Below are positions 25,955 to 37,274 of a DNA stretch of 64,000 bases, piece after piece. Below the pieces are notes generated by a model. That model was given only the letters and a program-made list of their open reading frames with translations, made no database searches and was not told the DNA's origin. The position numbers and the translations under genes were made by a program. Numbering within the stretch: position 1 is the stretch's first letter; every line of letters begins with the position of its first letter. Origin of the DNA: Phymorhynchus buccinoides. Lineage: Eukaryota; Mollusca; Gastropoda; Neogastropoda; Raphitomidae. The stretch covers positions 38,426,198-38,490,197 of the forward strand of contig CM065703.1 of assembly GCA_017654935.2 (NCBI GenBank), read 5' to 3'.

Positions 25955-26425
25955 GCAGTGTTGACTTTTGAGGTACTGCATGAGGGTGATGTGGGTTCTA
26001 TCTTCGAAGGAAAACAGTAGAGGGGACAGTTGAGGGACAGGAAGGGGAATGGATCATTCATACGTTGAAATACGAGACGAGGTTGATGGTGTAAGTTGTA
26101 ATCTTGAAGCCAATACGAAATACGAAATACGAAATACGCACCTCTTGTCAGTATGACTAGAGGCAAAATCAGTGAAAGCCGAAAACAACTATAAACTAAT
26201 AACAACACATCTGTTGAAACTGCATCTTGCACGTCTGGGTCCTCAACTAAACTTAGTAGAAGAGACAAAGCTTTTAAACATACACAATCTGAGTAGTTTT
26301 AACAAAATCAAAACGAGGCGAGCAAACTGCACGTGCTGTACAAACTGATTCAAGATAAGGGAGTCTTATCAATGAACAATGTAATCATATGTTGCAAAAG
26401 GGTTAAATTCCTAACACAATGTTTC

Positions 26426-26633
<208 letters not shown>

Positions 26634-26639
26634 CACACA

Positions 26640-27048
26640 ATAACCGACTCTGTCACATTCACCCCTGCCAACAAAATGACGTCCTCGTCATTTCCAAGCA
26701 CTAATAAGGTGAATGACAACATTAAGATCATGATTCGCGAACAAACAATTGCGTAATCATAACTTGAAAAAAACAAATAAATCAATACAAAAGGGAGTTT
26801 ATACAGTATAAGATATTTTGTAAGAGCAAAGACATAGAAAAACAAAAAAACCTCATTTGAGTGTTACTAATTCAGGCAAAAAGTATCATTAATTCACAGC
26901 TGAAATCCATGTCTACTTCGTAACAATGAATACTACTGTCAAGCAAACCTTAAGCTTAAGCAAATATCAGTAACTACTAAGCATTTCATGTCTCAATAAA
27001 GTCACTCGTGATTTGTCTATTGCTAGAACATTATGCCAATAGTATGAG
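26640..27048. other. 3' flank of the gypsy element, LTR not recognised
   Basis: An LTR would be expected to the left of the pol stop. I could not identify a TG...CA pair or a repeat of this stretch elsewhere, because the element's other end is missing or in the gap. Confidence 0.35.
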
Positions 27049-30000
27049 TTAAGTGTCTAGAACCGATTTGAACGTACTGATCAAGTCAGAAAGTAATTTC
27101 TGTTTGACATTCAAGTGTCCCACTTGGTTAACACTCGAGACACCAGCTTCATATCGATCAGGTGGTTTCCTGATCATTTGACTCCGGCGAAGCGATTTTG
27201 CATTCTGCATTTCCTCTTGAATGTTCTGGTGCAGTGCGGCCTCATTTGGCACACCACTACTTCCGCTTGCCATTTCTCCATCAGCATCTTCAGTGGGAGG
27301 GTCCGGCTGACCATCCTCAGGTCGGCGGTCGTCACCATGCTGACCGGCCTCCTCATCACCAGCAGGCTCCACGTGGCCGTCACCCCGAGGGCCTGGAGTT
27401 GGCGTGCTGATCTCCGTCTCTCCATCAGGTGCCAGCGTCTGCCCCGCATCCGGTGGCACGTCGTCTGTCTCCAGACCTGGCTGCACCATGACCTCTTGAC
27501 CTTCTTCAAAGCTGGCTTCAACGCTCTGCTCAGTACCTGTGCCTCCAGCACCATTGACCTCAACAGGTGGATGTTGTGGCATGGGTGCTTTCAGAGCTTT
27601 CCTTCTTGGCGCAGGCTTTGGGATTCCAGTGTCCTCTTTCCGTGTTGCGCTAGGAGGGGCTCCACTAATAGGCAGCAGATGGTTCCTATGCAGAGTTCTT
27701 CTTTGGGATGGATCCGTCTCTTTTCGAACGATGTACACTGGCACCTCAGGATTCGGTTGCGAAGTCACAGTGTACACGTCTTCTTCCCACCGGTTGGACA
27801 GTTTGTGTTTGCCTTCGAAAGCCAATATCTTGACCAGCACTCGATCGCCAATGTCAAGGGTAGCTCCTCTCAATTTTCGATCGTACAGGGTCTTCTGGCG
27901 ACTTTGAGCATGATGAGAAGCTTCTGATGCCTTCTTGTACGCCTCTTGCAGACGCTGTCTCAGTTCCACCACGTAGGCTGAGTGGGACTTACTTTCTTTA
28001 TTTCGGTCCAGGCCAAACACCACGTCCACTGGTAGCCGGGGATGACGTCCGAACATCAGAAAGAAGGGGGAAAGGCCTGTGCTGTCGTGCGATGTTGAAT
28101 TGTAAGCGTGGACCATCGCAGGGACAAATTTATGCCAGCACGCCTTCTTTTCTGGTTCAAGTGTCCCTAACATGCCTAACAGGGTACGATTAAGCCGCTC
28201 AGTCATGCCATTGCCCATTGGATGATAGGCTGTTGTTCTTGACTTCTCAACACCAGCAATTTGGCACAGTTCTTTGATTAAATGACTCTCAAAGTTGGCT
28301 CCTTGGTCTGAATGGAGTCGTTTGGGAAAGCCATAGTGGACGATGAACTGGTTCCACAACACTTCTGCAGTCGTTCTTGCTGTTTGGTTTCGGGTCGGGA
28401 TGGCTTGGGCGTAGCGGGTGAAATGATCGGTGATGACCAGGACGTGCTGATAGCCACCCGAGGAGGACTCCAGAGACAGAAAGTCAATACAGACCAGTTC
28501 CATGGGCTGACTGGAGGTGATGCTAACCAGCGGCGCTGTTTCACCTGTAGCTTTTCTTCGTAAACATCTGGGGCAGTGACGTACCCAGTCCTCGACGTCC
28601 TTGGTCATGCCCGGCCACCAAAAGCGTTCTCTGACCAGAGTCTGAGTCCGGTCACGCCCTGAATGCCCGATGTCGTCGTGAAGACCGCTGAGTGCCTCCT
28701 GCACCATGGAGCCAGGCAGCACAAGCTGTGAGACTGTCTCTCCACTTATCACAACTTGGCGATGCAGTGTCCCTCTCTTCAATTTGAGGTGCTCGAAGTG
28801 GCGAAGGATGGTGGAGTCTTCAGGCCGGGTACACACACGGTGGTTTGGCTTCTTCCCACTTCTGAGGTAGGTCATCCACTTCCCTAGGACGGGGTCATTG
28901 TTTTGAGTTCGCCTGACGTCGTGGAGGCGATGAGGGGCGATGTCCTGGGTGTCCATGGCTTCAACAGCTTCGGTGGACATGCAGTGAGTCTCTACTACTG
29001 GGACATGCAGTGCACTGCAGATGGTGTGGGCCGCCTCATTGGAAATTTCTTCCTCTTGTTCCTCCGTGAGTTCAGGGTTGTGGGCCAGGCGGGACAGCGT
29101 GTCAGCGTCCACGTTCTTAACTCCAGGCCTGTACTTCAAGCTGAAGTCGAATGCCGACAAGGCTGCCAGCCATCTATGTCCTGTGGCGTCGAGCTTGGCT
29201 GATGTCAGCACATACGTCAAGGGATTATTGCCCGTATGAACAACGAATTTTGTACCATAAAGGTAGTCCTTGAACTTGTCAGTTACTGCCCATTTCAACG
29301 CCAGGAACTCTAGTTTGTGGGCAGGGTAGTTCCTTTCTGCCTTTCCAAGGCTCCTGCTGGCATATGCAATTACTTCCAAACCAAGGGCTGATGCATCGGT
29401 GTGCAGCGCAAAGGGTTGGCCAAAGTCAGCATAGCCGAGCACAGGAGGATTGGACAAGGCTGCCTTCAAACTGTCGAACGCATTCTGTTCTGCTTCTCCC
29501 CATGTCCATGGTCGCTGGTCACTTTCCTGCTTCTTTCTCCCTCTCTTTTTCTTGAATGGAGCAGGCATGAGTCCCGACAGAGGTGCTGCCTTCTTTGATA
29601 AATCCTTGACGAATTTCCGGTAGTAGCCCGCAAATCCCAGAAATCTACGGACGTCTTCTGGAGTTTTGGGGGTCGGCCAATCACGGATACAGGCTATTTT
29701 GTCAGGGTCAGGGGCAACACCATCTTTGGATACTTGGTGGCCGACATACACCACTTTTTCATGGAAGAATTTGCACTTGCGAGGCCCTAGCTTCAATCCT
29801 GCTTCTCTTATTCTCTGGAAGACTTGCTGGAGGCGTTCAAGATGCTCCTCATATGAACGGGCAAAGATGATAATATCATCTAGGTAGATGAGGCAAATCT
29901 TCATGTGTAGGTCGCCAAGGATGTCTTCCATCAAGCGCTGGTAAGTGGCAGGGCTGTTGGTCAGACCAAAGGGCAGGCGATTGAATTCGTAAAAGCCTAA

Positions 30001-31371
30001 GGGTCCAACCGTAAAGGCTGTGCAGTCCTTGTGCTCTTCTTCAATCTCCACCTGGTAGTATCCACTCTTCATGTCCAGGACACTGAAGAACTCGGAGCCT
30101 GACAAGCAGTCCAAAATCTCTTCCACCCGAGGGAGTGCGTAAGAGTCTTTGATGGTTCGTTCGTTTAACTGGCGAAAGTCTGTACACAGACGAAGACGGC
30201 CATCTTTTCGCCGAGCCAGGACGATGTTGGAGCTCCATGGGCTGTGTGATCGCTTGATGATGCCAGCTGCCAGGAGCTGTTGAAGGTGAGAACGAACTTC
30301 GTCCAGCATGGATGGGGGAATCATTCGATGACGTTGCTTGAAGGGAGTTGGGTCATGTAGATTGATTTGATGCTTCACTCGGGAATAAAGGCCTACGTCA
30401 GCCTCTGACCTAGCAAACAAATCTTCATATTCCAAAATGACTTGGATCCCACGTTGTTGCTGTTCAGGTGTGAGTCTATTCTTTTCAATATTCACTTCTT
30501 CCAGCAACTTTCCTTGGACATTCTGTGGCATGTCCTCCAGACAAGTGATGTCAACAGGCTGTACCTCACACAGCAGCGCCTTCGGGTTCAGTGTTACAGT
30601 TCGTGTTGACAAATTTGAGAATGTGACGTCAACAGTTCCTGTGCTTTTGCCGTTGTAAGACACAAGAGCTGGAGTCAAATCAAGGTCTTCGTTCACCTTC
30701 TTTAGTGGTTGAAGCAGGGCGCACGACGCATGATACGGCTGTGATTTGTCAATGAAACCTTTAACAGTGTTCGTTTCATTTGGCATAATCGTTTTTCTTG
30801 CATTCTCAGCAGAACGGACAACAGCCACTCGATTGTGGTTCTTAGTCAGGTGCTTCTCACGCAGGGCGACGCAGCGTAGCGCTAAAAACCATGATGTATG
30901 TGCTGAGATGTGCTGCAGATACTGAGTGCCATGACGTTCCTGACAACTACCCGCAACCTTGGTCAGAAAGTTTGTTCCCAGCAGCAAAGGCGTTGAGCTG
31001 TTGTAGTTGGTAGTAGGCACCACCAGCAGAAGACAGGGATGAGGTTCTCTGGAAGTGAGCCCAGCAACTGACAACTCTGCTTGAACTAAGCCAAGGTAGG
31101 GGAGAGGACTGCCATCAGCACATTCAACTTTCAATAGTCCGTCTATATTGTGCACGTCCAGGTGACTGAGGCATGACTTGCAAAACTGTTCACTTACTGT
31201 GGACACCGAAGAGCCAGTGTCCAAGAGAGCAGGCGTTTCAATGCCCTCAATTTTCACTGTTGTCTCATTAGAGTTTCCCACCAACTCATTTGTGTCTATT
31301 TTACTTTCAGCAGACTGTTCATTACAACGGGGCGGAGGGTAACTGCCTTGGTGATGTCCCACTCTGAAGGC
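27049..31371 (-). mobile_element. Ty3/Gypsy LTR retrotransposon, pol region
   Basis: One minus-strand pol frame runs from the scaffold gap to the stop at 27049 with domains in the order protease, reverse transcriptase, RNase H, integrase, which defines Ty3/Gypsy rather than Copia. The gag region and 5' LTR are absent or hidden in the 500-N gap. Neither LTR was recognised. A Tc1 remnant lies beyond the gap, so the upstream end may be interrupted. Confidence 0.9.
27049..31371 (-). CDS. pol: Gypsy Pol polyprotein, 5' truncated, RNase H damaged
   Basis: The visible part is about 1440 residues. The aspartic protease motif is LLDTGSSVSTV (about 31203-31235). Reverse transcriptase has LRLCTDFRQLN, FSVLDMKSGYYQV and the catalytic YLDDII (about 29872-29886). 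RNase H begins HTDASALGLEVIAYAS. Compared with the usual family layout it lacks about a dozen residues between the TDAS strand and the VIAYAS strand (about 29371-29400). At about 29230-29232 the HTGNNPL motif has Gly where family members have catalytic Asp. Integrase keeps the H-H-C-C zinc module (GHSGRDRT...HCPRCLRRK, about 28560-28680) and the D-D-E residues in CIDFLSL, HSDQGANFE and NGMTERLNR. A Pro-rich tail follows. The long frame is otherwise intact, suggesting a fairly young copy. Confidence 0.9.
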   Translation of the reverse strand, partial: AFRVGHHQGSYPPPRCNEQSAESKIDTNELVGNSNETTVKIEGIETPALLDTGSSVSTVSEQFCKSCLSHLDVHNIDGLLKVECADGSPLPYLGLVQAELSVAGLTSREPHPCLLLVVPTTNYNSSTPLLLGTNFLTKVAGSCQERHGTQYLQHISAHTSWFLALRCVALREKHLTKNHNRVAVVRSAENARKTIMPNETNTVKGFIDKSQPYHASCALLQPLKKVNEDLDLTPALVSYNGKSTGTVDVTFSNLSTRTVTLNPKALLCEVQPVDITCLEDMPQNVQGKLLEEVNIEKNRLTPEQQQRGIQVILEYEDLFARSEADVGLYSRVKHQINLHDPTPFKQRHRMIPPSMLDEVRSHLQQLLAAGIIKRSHSPWSSNIVLARRKDGRLRLCTDFRQLNERTIKDSYALPRVEEILDCLSGSEFFSVLDMKSGYYQVEIEEEHKDCTAFTVGPLGFYEFNRLPFGLTNSPATYQRLMEDILGDLHMKICLIYLDDIIIFARSYEEHLERLQQVFQRIREAGLKLGPRKCKFFHEKVVYVGHQVSKDGVAPDPDKIACIRDWPTPKTPEDVRRFLGFAGYYRKFVKDLSKKAAPLSGLMPAPFKKKRGRKKQESDQRPWTWGEAEQNAFDSLKAALSNPPVLGYADFGQPFALHTDASALGLEVIAYASRSLGKAERNYPAHKLEFLALKWAVTDKFKDYLYGTKFVVHTGNNPLTYVLTSAKLDATGHRWLAALSAFDFSLKYRPGVKNVDADTLSRLAHNPELTEEQEEEISNEAAHTICSALHVPVVETHCMSTEAVEAMDTQDIAPHRLHDVRRTQNNDPVLGKWMTYLRSGKKPNHRVCTRPEDSTILRHFEHLKLKRGTLHRQVVISGETVSQLVLPGSMVQEALSGLHDDIGHSGRDRTQTLVRERFWWPGMTKDVEDWVRHCPRCLRRKATGETAPLVSITSSQPMELVCIDFLSLESSSGGYQHVLVITDHFTRYAQAIPTRNQTARTTAEVLWNQFIVHYGFPKRLHSDQGANFESHLIKELCQIAGVEKSRTTAYHPMGNGMTERLNRTLLGMLGTLEPEKKACWHKFVPAMVHAYNSTSHDSTGLSPFFLMFGRHPRLPVDVVFGLDRNKESKSHSAYVVELRQRLQEAYKKASEASHHAQSRQKTLYDRKLRGATLDIGDRVLVKILAFEGKHKLSNRWEEDVYTVTSQPNPEVPVYIVRKETDPSQRRTLHRNHLLPISGAPPSATRKEDTGIPKPAPRRKALKAPMPQHPPVEVNGAGGTGTEQSVEASFEEGQEVMVQPGLETDDVPPDAGQTLAPDGETEISTPTPGPRGDGHVEPAGDEEAGQHGDDRRPEDGQPDPPTEDADGEMASGSSGVPNEAALHQNIQEEMQNAKSLRRSQMIRKPPDRYEAGVSSVNQVGHLNVKQKLLSDLISTFKSVLDT

Positions 31372-31871
31372 NNNNNNNNNNNNNNNNNNNNNNNNNNNNN
31401 NNNNNNNNNNNNNNNNNNNNNNNNNNNNNNNNNNNNNNNNNNNNNNNNNNNNNNNNNNNNNNNNNNNNNNNNNNNNNNNNNNNNNNNNNNNNNNNNNNNN
31501 NNNNNNNNNNNNNNNNNNNNNNNNNNNNNNNNNNNNNNNNNNNNNNNNNNNNNNNNNNNNNNNNNNNNNNNNNNNNNNNNNNNNNNNNNNNNNNNNNNNN
31601 NNNNNNNNNNNNNNNNNNNNNNNNNNNNNNNNNNNNNNNNNNNNNNNNNNNNNNNNNNNNNNNNNNNNNNNNNNNNNNNNNNNNNNNNNNNNNNNNNNNN
31701 NNNNNNNNNNNNNNNNNNNNNNNNNNNNNNNNNNNNNNNNNNNNNNNNNNNNNNNNNNNNNNNNNNNNNNNNNNNNNNNNNNNNNNNNNNNNNNNNNNNN
31801 NNNNNNNNNNNNNNNNNNNNNNNNNNNNNNNNNNNNNNNNNNNNNNNNNNNNNNNNNNNNNNNNNNNNNNN
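31372..31871. other. Scaffold gap, exactly 500 N
   Basis: Run of 500 undetermined bases. The round number indicates an arbitrary placeholder, so the true distance and the content are unknown. Open frames running through it are meaningless. Confidence 0.99.
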
Positions 31872-32860
31872 AGAAACGCTGCGCACAAGAACATGTCGAC
31901 AAGCGAGTCCTTCATGGAGTTCGACCAGGGTGAGTGAAGAATCCTCTGTGGGAACGACGCCACTAAGCCTGCAGATCTGGTAGAGGTGCTGGCATCCCTG
32001 GGGAGGGGGTTGGTTGACTCCTCCCTTTGCGACCAGCTATCCCAGAGGTTCTCAATCGGTGAGATCGGGACTGCATTCTGGCCACTCCATTCTTTGACTC
32101 CAGACCTGCTGCAGGAAGTCGTTGACCACCCTTGCATTGTGGTGGGCGAGCGTTGTCATCCTGGTAGACAGCGCGCGGGTCCCATCTGCTGCAGTGTAGG
32201 CACAGCCAGCGCGCCGGGGGGGTTGAGGTCGAAGGATCGCATCCCGGTATCGGAGGCCAGTCAGGTTAACCTGTACATGATACAAGGGTGTTCGGTGGTA
32301 AGGCGGGGGGGGACTGAAGGCCCCAGACCAATTACAGAACCTCCACCAAAGCGCCACTTTCTTGGACAGTGGCGTCAATCAAGCGTTCCCCTGGGCGCCT
32401 CCAGACCCTAGTCGGCCGTCGTTGTGTTCAGGGTGAGCGTGATTCATCACTGAAAACAGGGACCTGGACCATTGCTGACGTGTCCAACTCACGTGACGTC
32501 TGCAGAGCGCGGCGTGCTGACTTGGGCTGGAGTAAGCGTGGCCGCTACAGCTGGGCGACGAAACGGAGGTTAAACCCATTGGAAGGCGGTTCGTATGGTC
32601 TGAGGCTGATCGTTGATGTTAGTAAGCCACCACTCAGCTGCCTTCGAATGATGCTTGGAAGAGGCTGTTCTTGTCTGCAGGGCTTGTCGTTCAATGATAC
32701 GATCTTCACGTGGAGTTGTCTTCCTCGGTCGACCGATCTGCGTCTTTCATGGACCCTCCCAGTGGCTGTGGAAGCGCTTGATCAGTTGACAACGACCGAG
32801 ATGGACACCTGAAGTCGCCGGCTCACTTCTCGCTTGGGAACACCATCTTGGGAAACCATG
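31872..32860 (-). pseudogene. Tc1-type transposase, frame-disrupted
   Basis: Reading right to left on the minus strand, pieces in successive frames resemble the order of a Tc1-like transposase. First comes a helix-turn-helix region (GVPKREVSRRLQVS, about 32830-32870), then a linker (GRPRKTTPREDRIIERQAL, about 32690-32745). A piece around the first catalytic Asp follows (FSVMNHAHPEHNDGRL replaces the usual FSDESRF context, about 32410-32460). Next are YHVQVNLTGLRYRDAILRP (about 32220-32290), LAHHNARVVNDFLQQV (the second-Asp context, about 32100-32160) and PISPIENLWDSW (the Glu context, about 32010-32070). Many frameshifts and stops make it inactive. Confidence 0.75.
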
Positions 32861-33280
32861 CAACAGCTAGTCCCCTACCAACTCGCTCAATTTTCGTCGT
32901 GGAGGCATTGTCAAATCAGGCTAATACTGGTGGTATGTCTTCTTATAAAGCCAAGCAAGAGACAGCCTTCTCACACATAAACAGTAGTGCTTGGCACGGC
33001 ATAATTGGTTTTTCCATCTGGCTTGTGCATGTGTTCATGCAGAAACGATTCCAAAAACAAGGTCCTTTTTCGCAAGCTTTCCGCCCTTTCTTTGCTGCCA
33101 AGCTCAAGAATAGAGAATCACGTGCAAGTTTCCACTAACACAACATCGACCACTTACAGCCCGGAACAAGTAATTCATAACAATTTGACTTGACGACAAA
33201 AAATAACAGGAGGCGAACGGAGTTTTATTGCGCACCTGTTTTCTCATATTGAGTCCTAACTTTTTGTGGAGTAGTGTATA
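31872..33280 (-). mobile_element. Tc1/mariner transposon remnant
   Basis: The minus strand encodes a degenerate Tc1-type transposase in several frames (separate entry). It is followed to the right by non-coding sequence and a candidate right terminus near 33245-33280, whose reverse complement includes CTCCACAAAAAGTTAGGACT. The left terminus is lost in the scaffold gap or was never present. The true boundary and the TA target duplication were not established. Confidence 0.7.
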
Positions 33281-35204
33281 TCAGGAACATGATGGTGCGG
33301 AAAGATTTGGATGGAGTTTGTAAATGCAAATGTTTCTTATTATGTTTAGTTTTATGTGAATGACCAGACAAAGGATGTTCTTTATCTAAAGACAATAAAT
33401 TTTGATGATTGATGGTTAAAGACACACACTGACCAAAAGAATTTTATTTCTAACAATGCATACAGATCACTGAGATAAATCGTTCTGCAAACCGCACACA
33501 CAGTTTCCTTGGTTACACAAATCGAGCGTCAAAGGTGAGTCATTTTTACCGGGATTTCTTGGCCAGGTGTGACTCCCATACAAATGCCCCCAAATCAAAA
33601 ACTAGACAGCGCTTTGAAGCGCAGCATCGTTTTGAATTGGGGGAATTTGTATGGTGGTAACGCATGGCAGAAAACAAATCAAGGGATGTAATTTTGCTAG
33701 GTCAGTGCCCAATTATTTTCCATTTCAAACGCTTATAAACACTAGACAGGGTTATGCGTCAGTCACATACAAATATTTTTAAGATTATGCTTACTGGTAC
33801 AGTGTTGAAAATTTATGGCATGGTTTGTGTAAAAATAAAAAGCTAATGTTGTTTAAAGTTCAAAACAAATGTGTAATTACAGGCGATTAATGATGCCTTT
33901 GCAAAAAGCATGACAAAGAATGCAAGGGAAAGGGGTGGGGGGGTGGGGGGGGGGTGTAAGCACTCGTTTGCAGAGAGGAGAGAAATAGAGTTTTTACGCC
34001 TCTTGGGCCTTCGGCCATGTGGGGCAGAAAACCGTTTGCAAACAATGAGGAATACTTTTATACCAGTGTCGTGTGCATGGGTTCGATGAGTTTTGAAATG
34101 TGGAATGACTTAAACACAATGTACGCTATAGCGCTACTCTCACCTTGAATGTTTGTGCAAGATATTCACGTTATAGCGTTATAGCGTACTCTAGTATAGA
34201 GAGTGTAATTGAAAGTAAACTAAACAAATCCATATTTAAGGTCTATTTATTTATATGTGCAGGTTTACAACTCCATATTATTCTTTTTTTAAACAGATAG
34301 CACAAAAGAATGGAAAAACACATGATGACCCTTCAATTGTATAACGTTCTGCCATGAACATGGGGTCTGTTTGGCAGATGCTACCAGTTTCTTTAGTGTA
34401 GCTAATACTCCTTTATCACTGTGCATGCATTCGGGAAATACAATGTGACCCAGCACACGGAAATGGACATAACGTCGCTGGGCTAGTTTCTCATAATAGG
34501 CTTGCAAAGTCAAAAAAATCTCATTTTTTTCTTTTTTTTAAAAAAAGAAATCAATTTGAGTTAGGGTATTTCGTGCTATCTAAACAATACTCGTAATTAA
34601 TATGACACCTATATTATAATGCGTTAAGGATCCAAGGAGCGGACCCTTAAAAACTCGAGTACCGCGTAAACTGTCGGACCTTTCGCTCGCGATTGCAGTC
34701 AAGATACGCGCTTCGTCCTATGTATTCCGCTAGTTCGTATTTAAAAACTTTCTTTGAAAGGTTTTTTGGAAATTTTTGGGAAGGGGGGGGGGGCGGAAGG
34801 GGGGGGAGGGGGGGCGGAAGGGGGGGGGGGACACGGAGGGGGAAAGCAAGGACAGGGGAAACCCAAGCGAAGCTAGAAAGCGCAGATGCTTCATGCTGTC
34901 ATGCGGAGCACGGGTGAAAATAGGCGGAAGGGAGGGGGCTGCTGTGTGGAGCACGGGTTTATCTAGTTATTATTTATAAAGGATAATCTTCATTTGTGGT
35001 CTCTATATGCTTGATATGAAAAATTTGTTGTATTTTATAGGTTGATTCATTTCTTTAGCTAGGCGAGACTTAGATTGATTCTCAAATACGCCTAAACAAT
35101 CATTCTACCAAAATTGAGTGCGCATAACTTAAAACTAAAAAGGTTACAATAATGGTTTCTTAGTCATTTGAAAAAGAATTGTCTTGAAATTTCAACTGGC
35201 GGTA
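33281..35204. other. Non-coding DNA with G-rich tracts
   Basis: No supported gene. Long G runs occur near 33930-33957 and 34785-34845; the second could form quadruplex structures and probably has unreliable length. Confidence 0.4.
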
Positions 35205-37262
35205 TATGTCGCATAATTTCCATTTGTGTGAATGGGGTCGCAAATGGGATTTGAAACAGGTACATTAAGGAAGCCAGTGAAGGAAGACGAGAGAAAAAAC
35301 AGTGGTAGGACTTACACATCATTCACACCACGTGACACCCGAATCCTATTCCTGAACATTCGCCCATCTATGCTGCTTCTATTAATCTGCAGTGCAAAGA
35401 CAGTGCAGCTTTTCAGAGGTCATCCAAAATAACTGACGTGTTCCAGGAACACGAATGACATGCCACAGTTAGAGAGGATATCCCCACCCTGGTCAATGGC
35501 GCAGGACACAACCACAACTTCTAGCTGTTAGTCTTACTACTTGCACACAGAGTGAGGCACCAGAGGGTCTCAATGAACAAGAAACACACACAGTATGATA
35601 GGACCAGAGAGCACTGGCATCCCATCTGCCCCTACCAGCACAAGAAGGTCTAAACCAGCCTTGGAAGCCCGTGCAATGCTATGCAGGGTAGGCATGCGCA
35701 TTCCATTAGCGAGCAAGGCACATACCTGCTGCGTCGACTTGGTGAGCATTTAGATACGACGCAAAGGAGTTTTGTGAAAGTGCCGTTGCCCCATGGGTTG
35801 TACAGCACTCAGCCAACAGCCCCAACCCTAAGGAGCAGGTGAGGCCAGTTGCCATCTCCAGACAAAGCCACAGCTCTGTCCTTTACAGACTTATATATGC
35901 CTTGAAGAGAGTCACCCCCAGAAATCTATGATTCATTAGGTCTTTCCTTAGTTGGCCCAAGGGCACAAACAATCTAACAGTTGGAGAAGATTGATAGCCC
36001 CCAGTGGTCAATGGCGCAGACACAACATGGCTTGCTGGGCTGTTAGTATTCACACACTTGAACACAGAGTGGGCACTCAGAGGGTTGTCACGATACTACT
36101 GCTGTTTTTTTTCAAACGCAGAAACAGTGTAAATTGGTTCATGATCATCGTAATGAACGTTTGCTAACGGCCTGCGGCCGTGGAACAGGAACATATGGGA
36201 CATTATAACTAGGAAAGATACTGGGATGGTCCTTGAGGTATGCAATACAGGACAGTCACAACGCTTTTGTTTGAACTATCAAGATAGTTTGGACTCAGGA
36301 GTCAACAAAAGAATACCACTTTTATATCAAGTTTGTAGAAAATGCTTGCCAAATGAGCCCCACATACCTATTTAGTTAATACAGTTGATAAGTAGTTTTA
36401 AATCATGGTCCGATGTTTATTTTCGCTTTAATACTTGTTGTAATGTTAGAACCAATGTGGGTTTTTTTCCTCTGATTTATTTCGATGGTATTGATAAGGT
36501 CAGATAAGAACTTAATCCTAAACGTGCTAGAAAACCAGTTTGTCACAATTCTGGTATTGAATATACATCAAGGAAATACATATACATTACTATAAGAAAA
36601 CAGTTGTACTAACAAGAAAACAATTTGGTACAGCTAACAGATTCATGGGGAAAAACAAAAAAAAAAAAAAAAAACCCCCAACCTCCCCCAGGGTTTTTAG
36701 ACTTGGTATTGAACATTTCGCAAACGCCTTGTGACTCCTTGGGGGGACTAGCAGCAAAATATTTGAATGAATTGTGGGAAATATTCTTATTCGTTTTCTT
36801 TTGTTTTAGTCACGCGATAAACTTATTTTTTTGTTTTCAAAATGGAGCCAAAGCCAACAAAGAGATCGGGAAAACTATCTCATTCGACGGGGGCGTAACT
36901 AGTTCTTTTTCATAATTCAAAATCGTTGCATCGCGAATGAGCTAAGAAGTTGTTTCGCTGGATCCCACAATACCGTTTCTTCCTTATTCTTGCCTTCTTT
37001 CTGAAAGACAAGTTATTCTTATTCTATCGCCCGAAAATATGGGGGATAATATTCGCAAGTTAAACACAAAAGAAGTGATTTTGAGTGCTCTTTCTGAATT
37101 GCTCATCATGCTAGATGGCATGACATAGTGCAAACTTAATATTCTGCACACAAAATAGACGTCACAATCAAATCACGAAAAATCGTTGTACAAAACTGAT
37201 AGACATGTATGATTATCTCCCTTTTGATTAGCAACTCTTTTTCTCTCTCCGAAGTGAGGAGT
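35205..37262 (+). repeat. Duplicated 2-kb unit, first copy
   Basis: The unit begins near CATTTGTGTGAATGGGGTCG and ends near a CTCTTTTTCTCTC stretch. The same order of unique phrases recurs at 37275-39890. A module containing GGTCAATGGCGCAG, a CTTGCTGG..TGTTAGT stretch, CACAGAGTG and CAGAGGGTTGTCAC appears twice inside each copy (here at about 35490-35570 and 36005-36090). No open frame over this repeat is convincing as a gene. Confidence 0.75.
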
Positions 37263-37274
37263 TAGCTTCAAAAG

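Noticed and set aside
31322..32137. Open frames crossing the 500-N gap
   Set aside because: Undetermined bases cannot be translated. Only the Tc1-like pieces outside the gap are meaningful.
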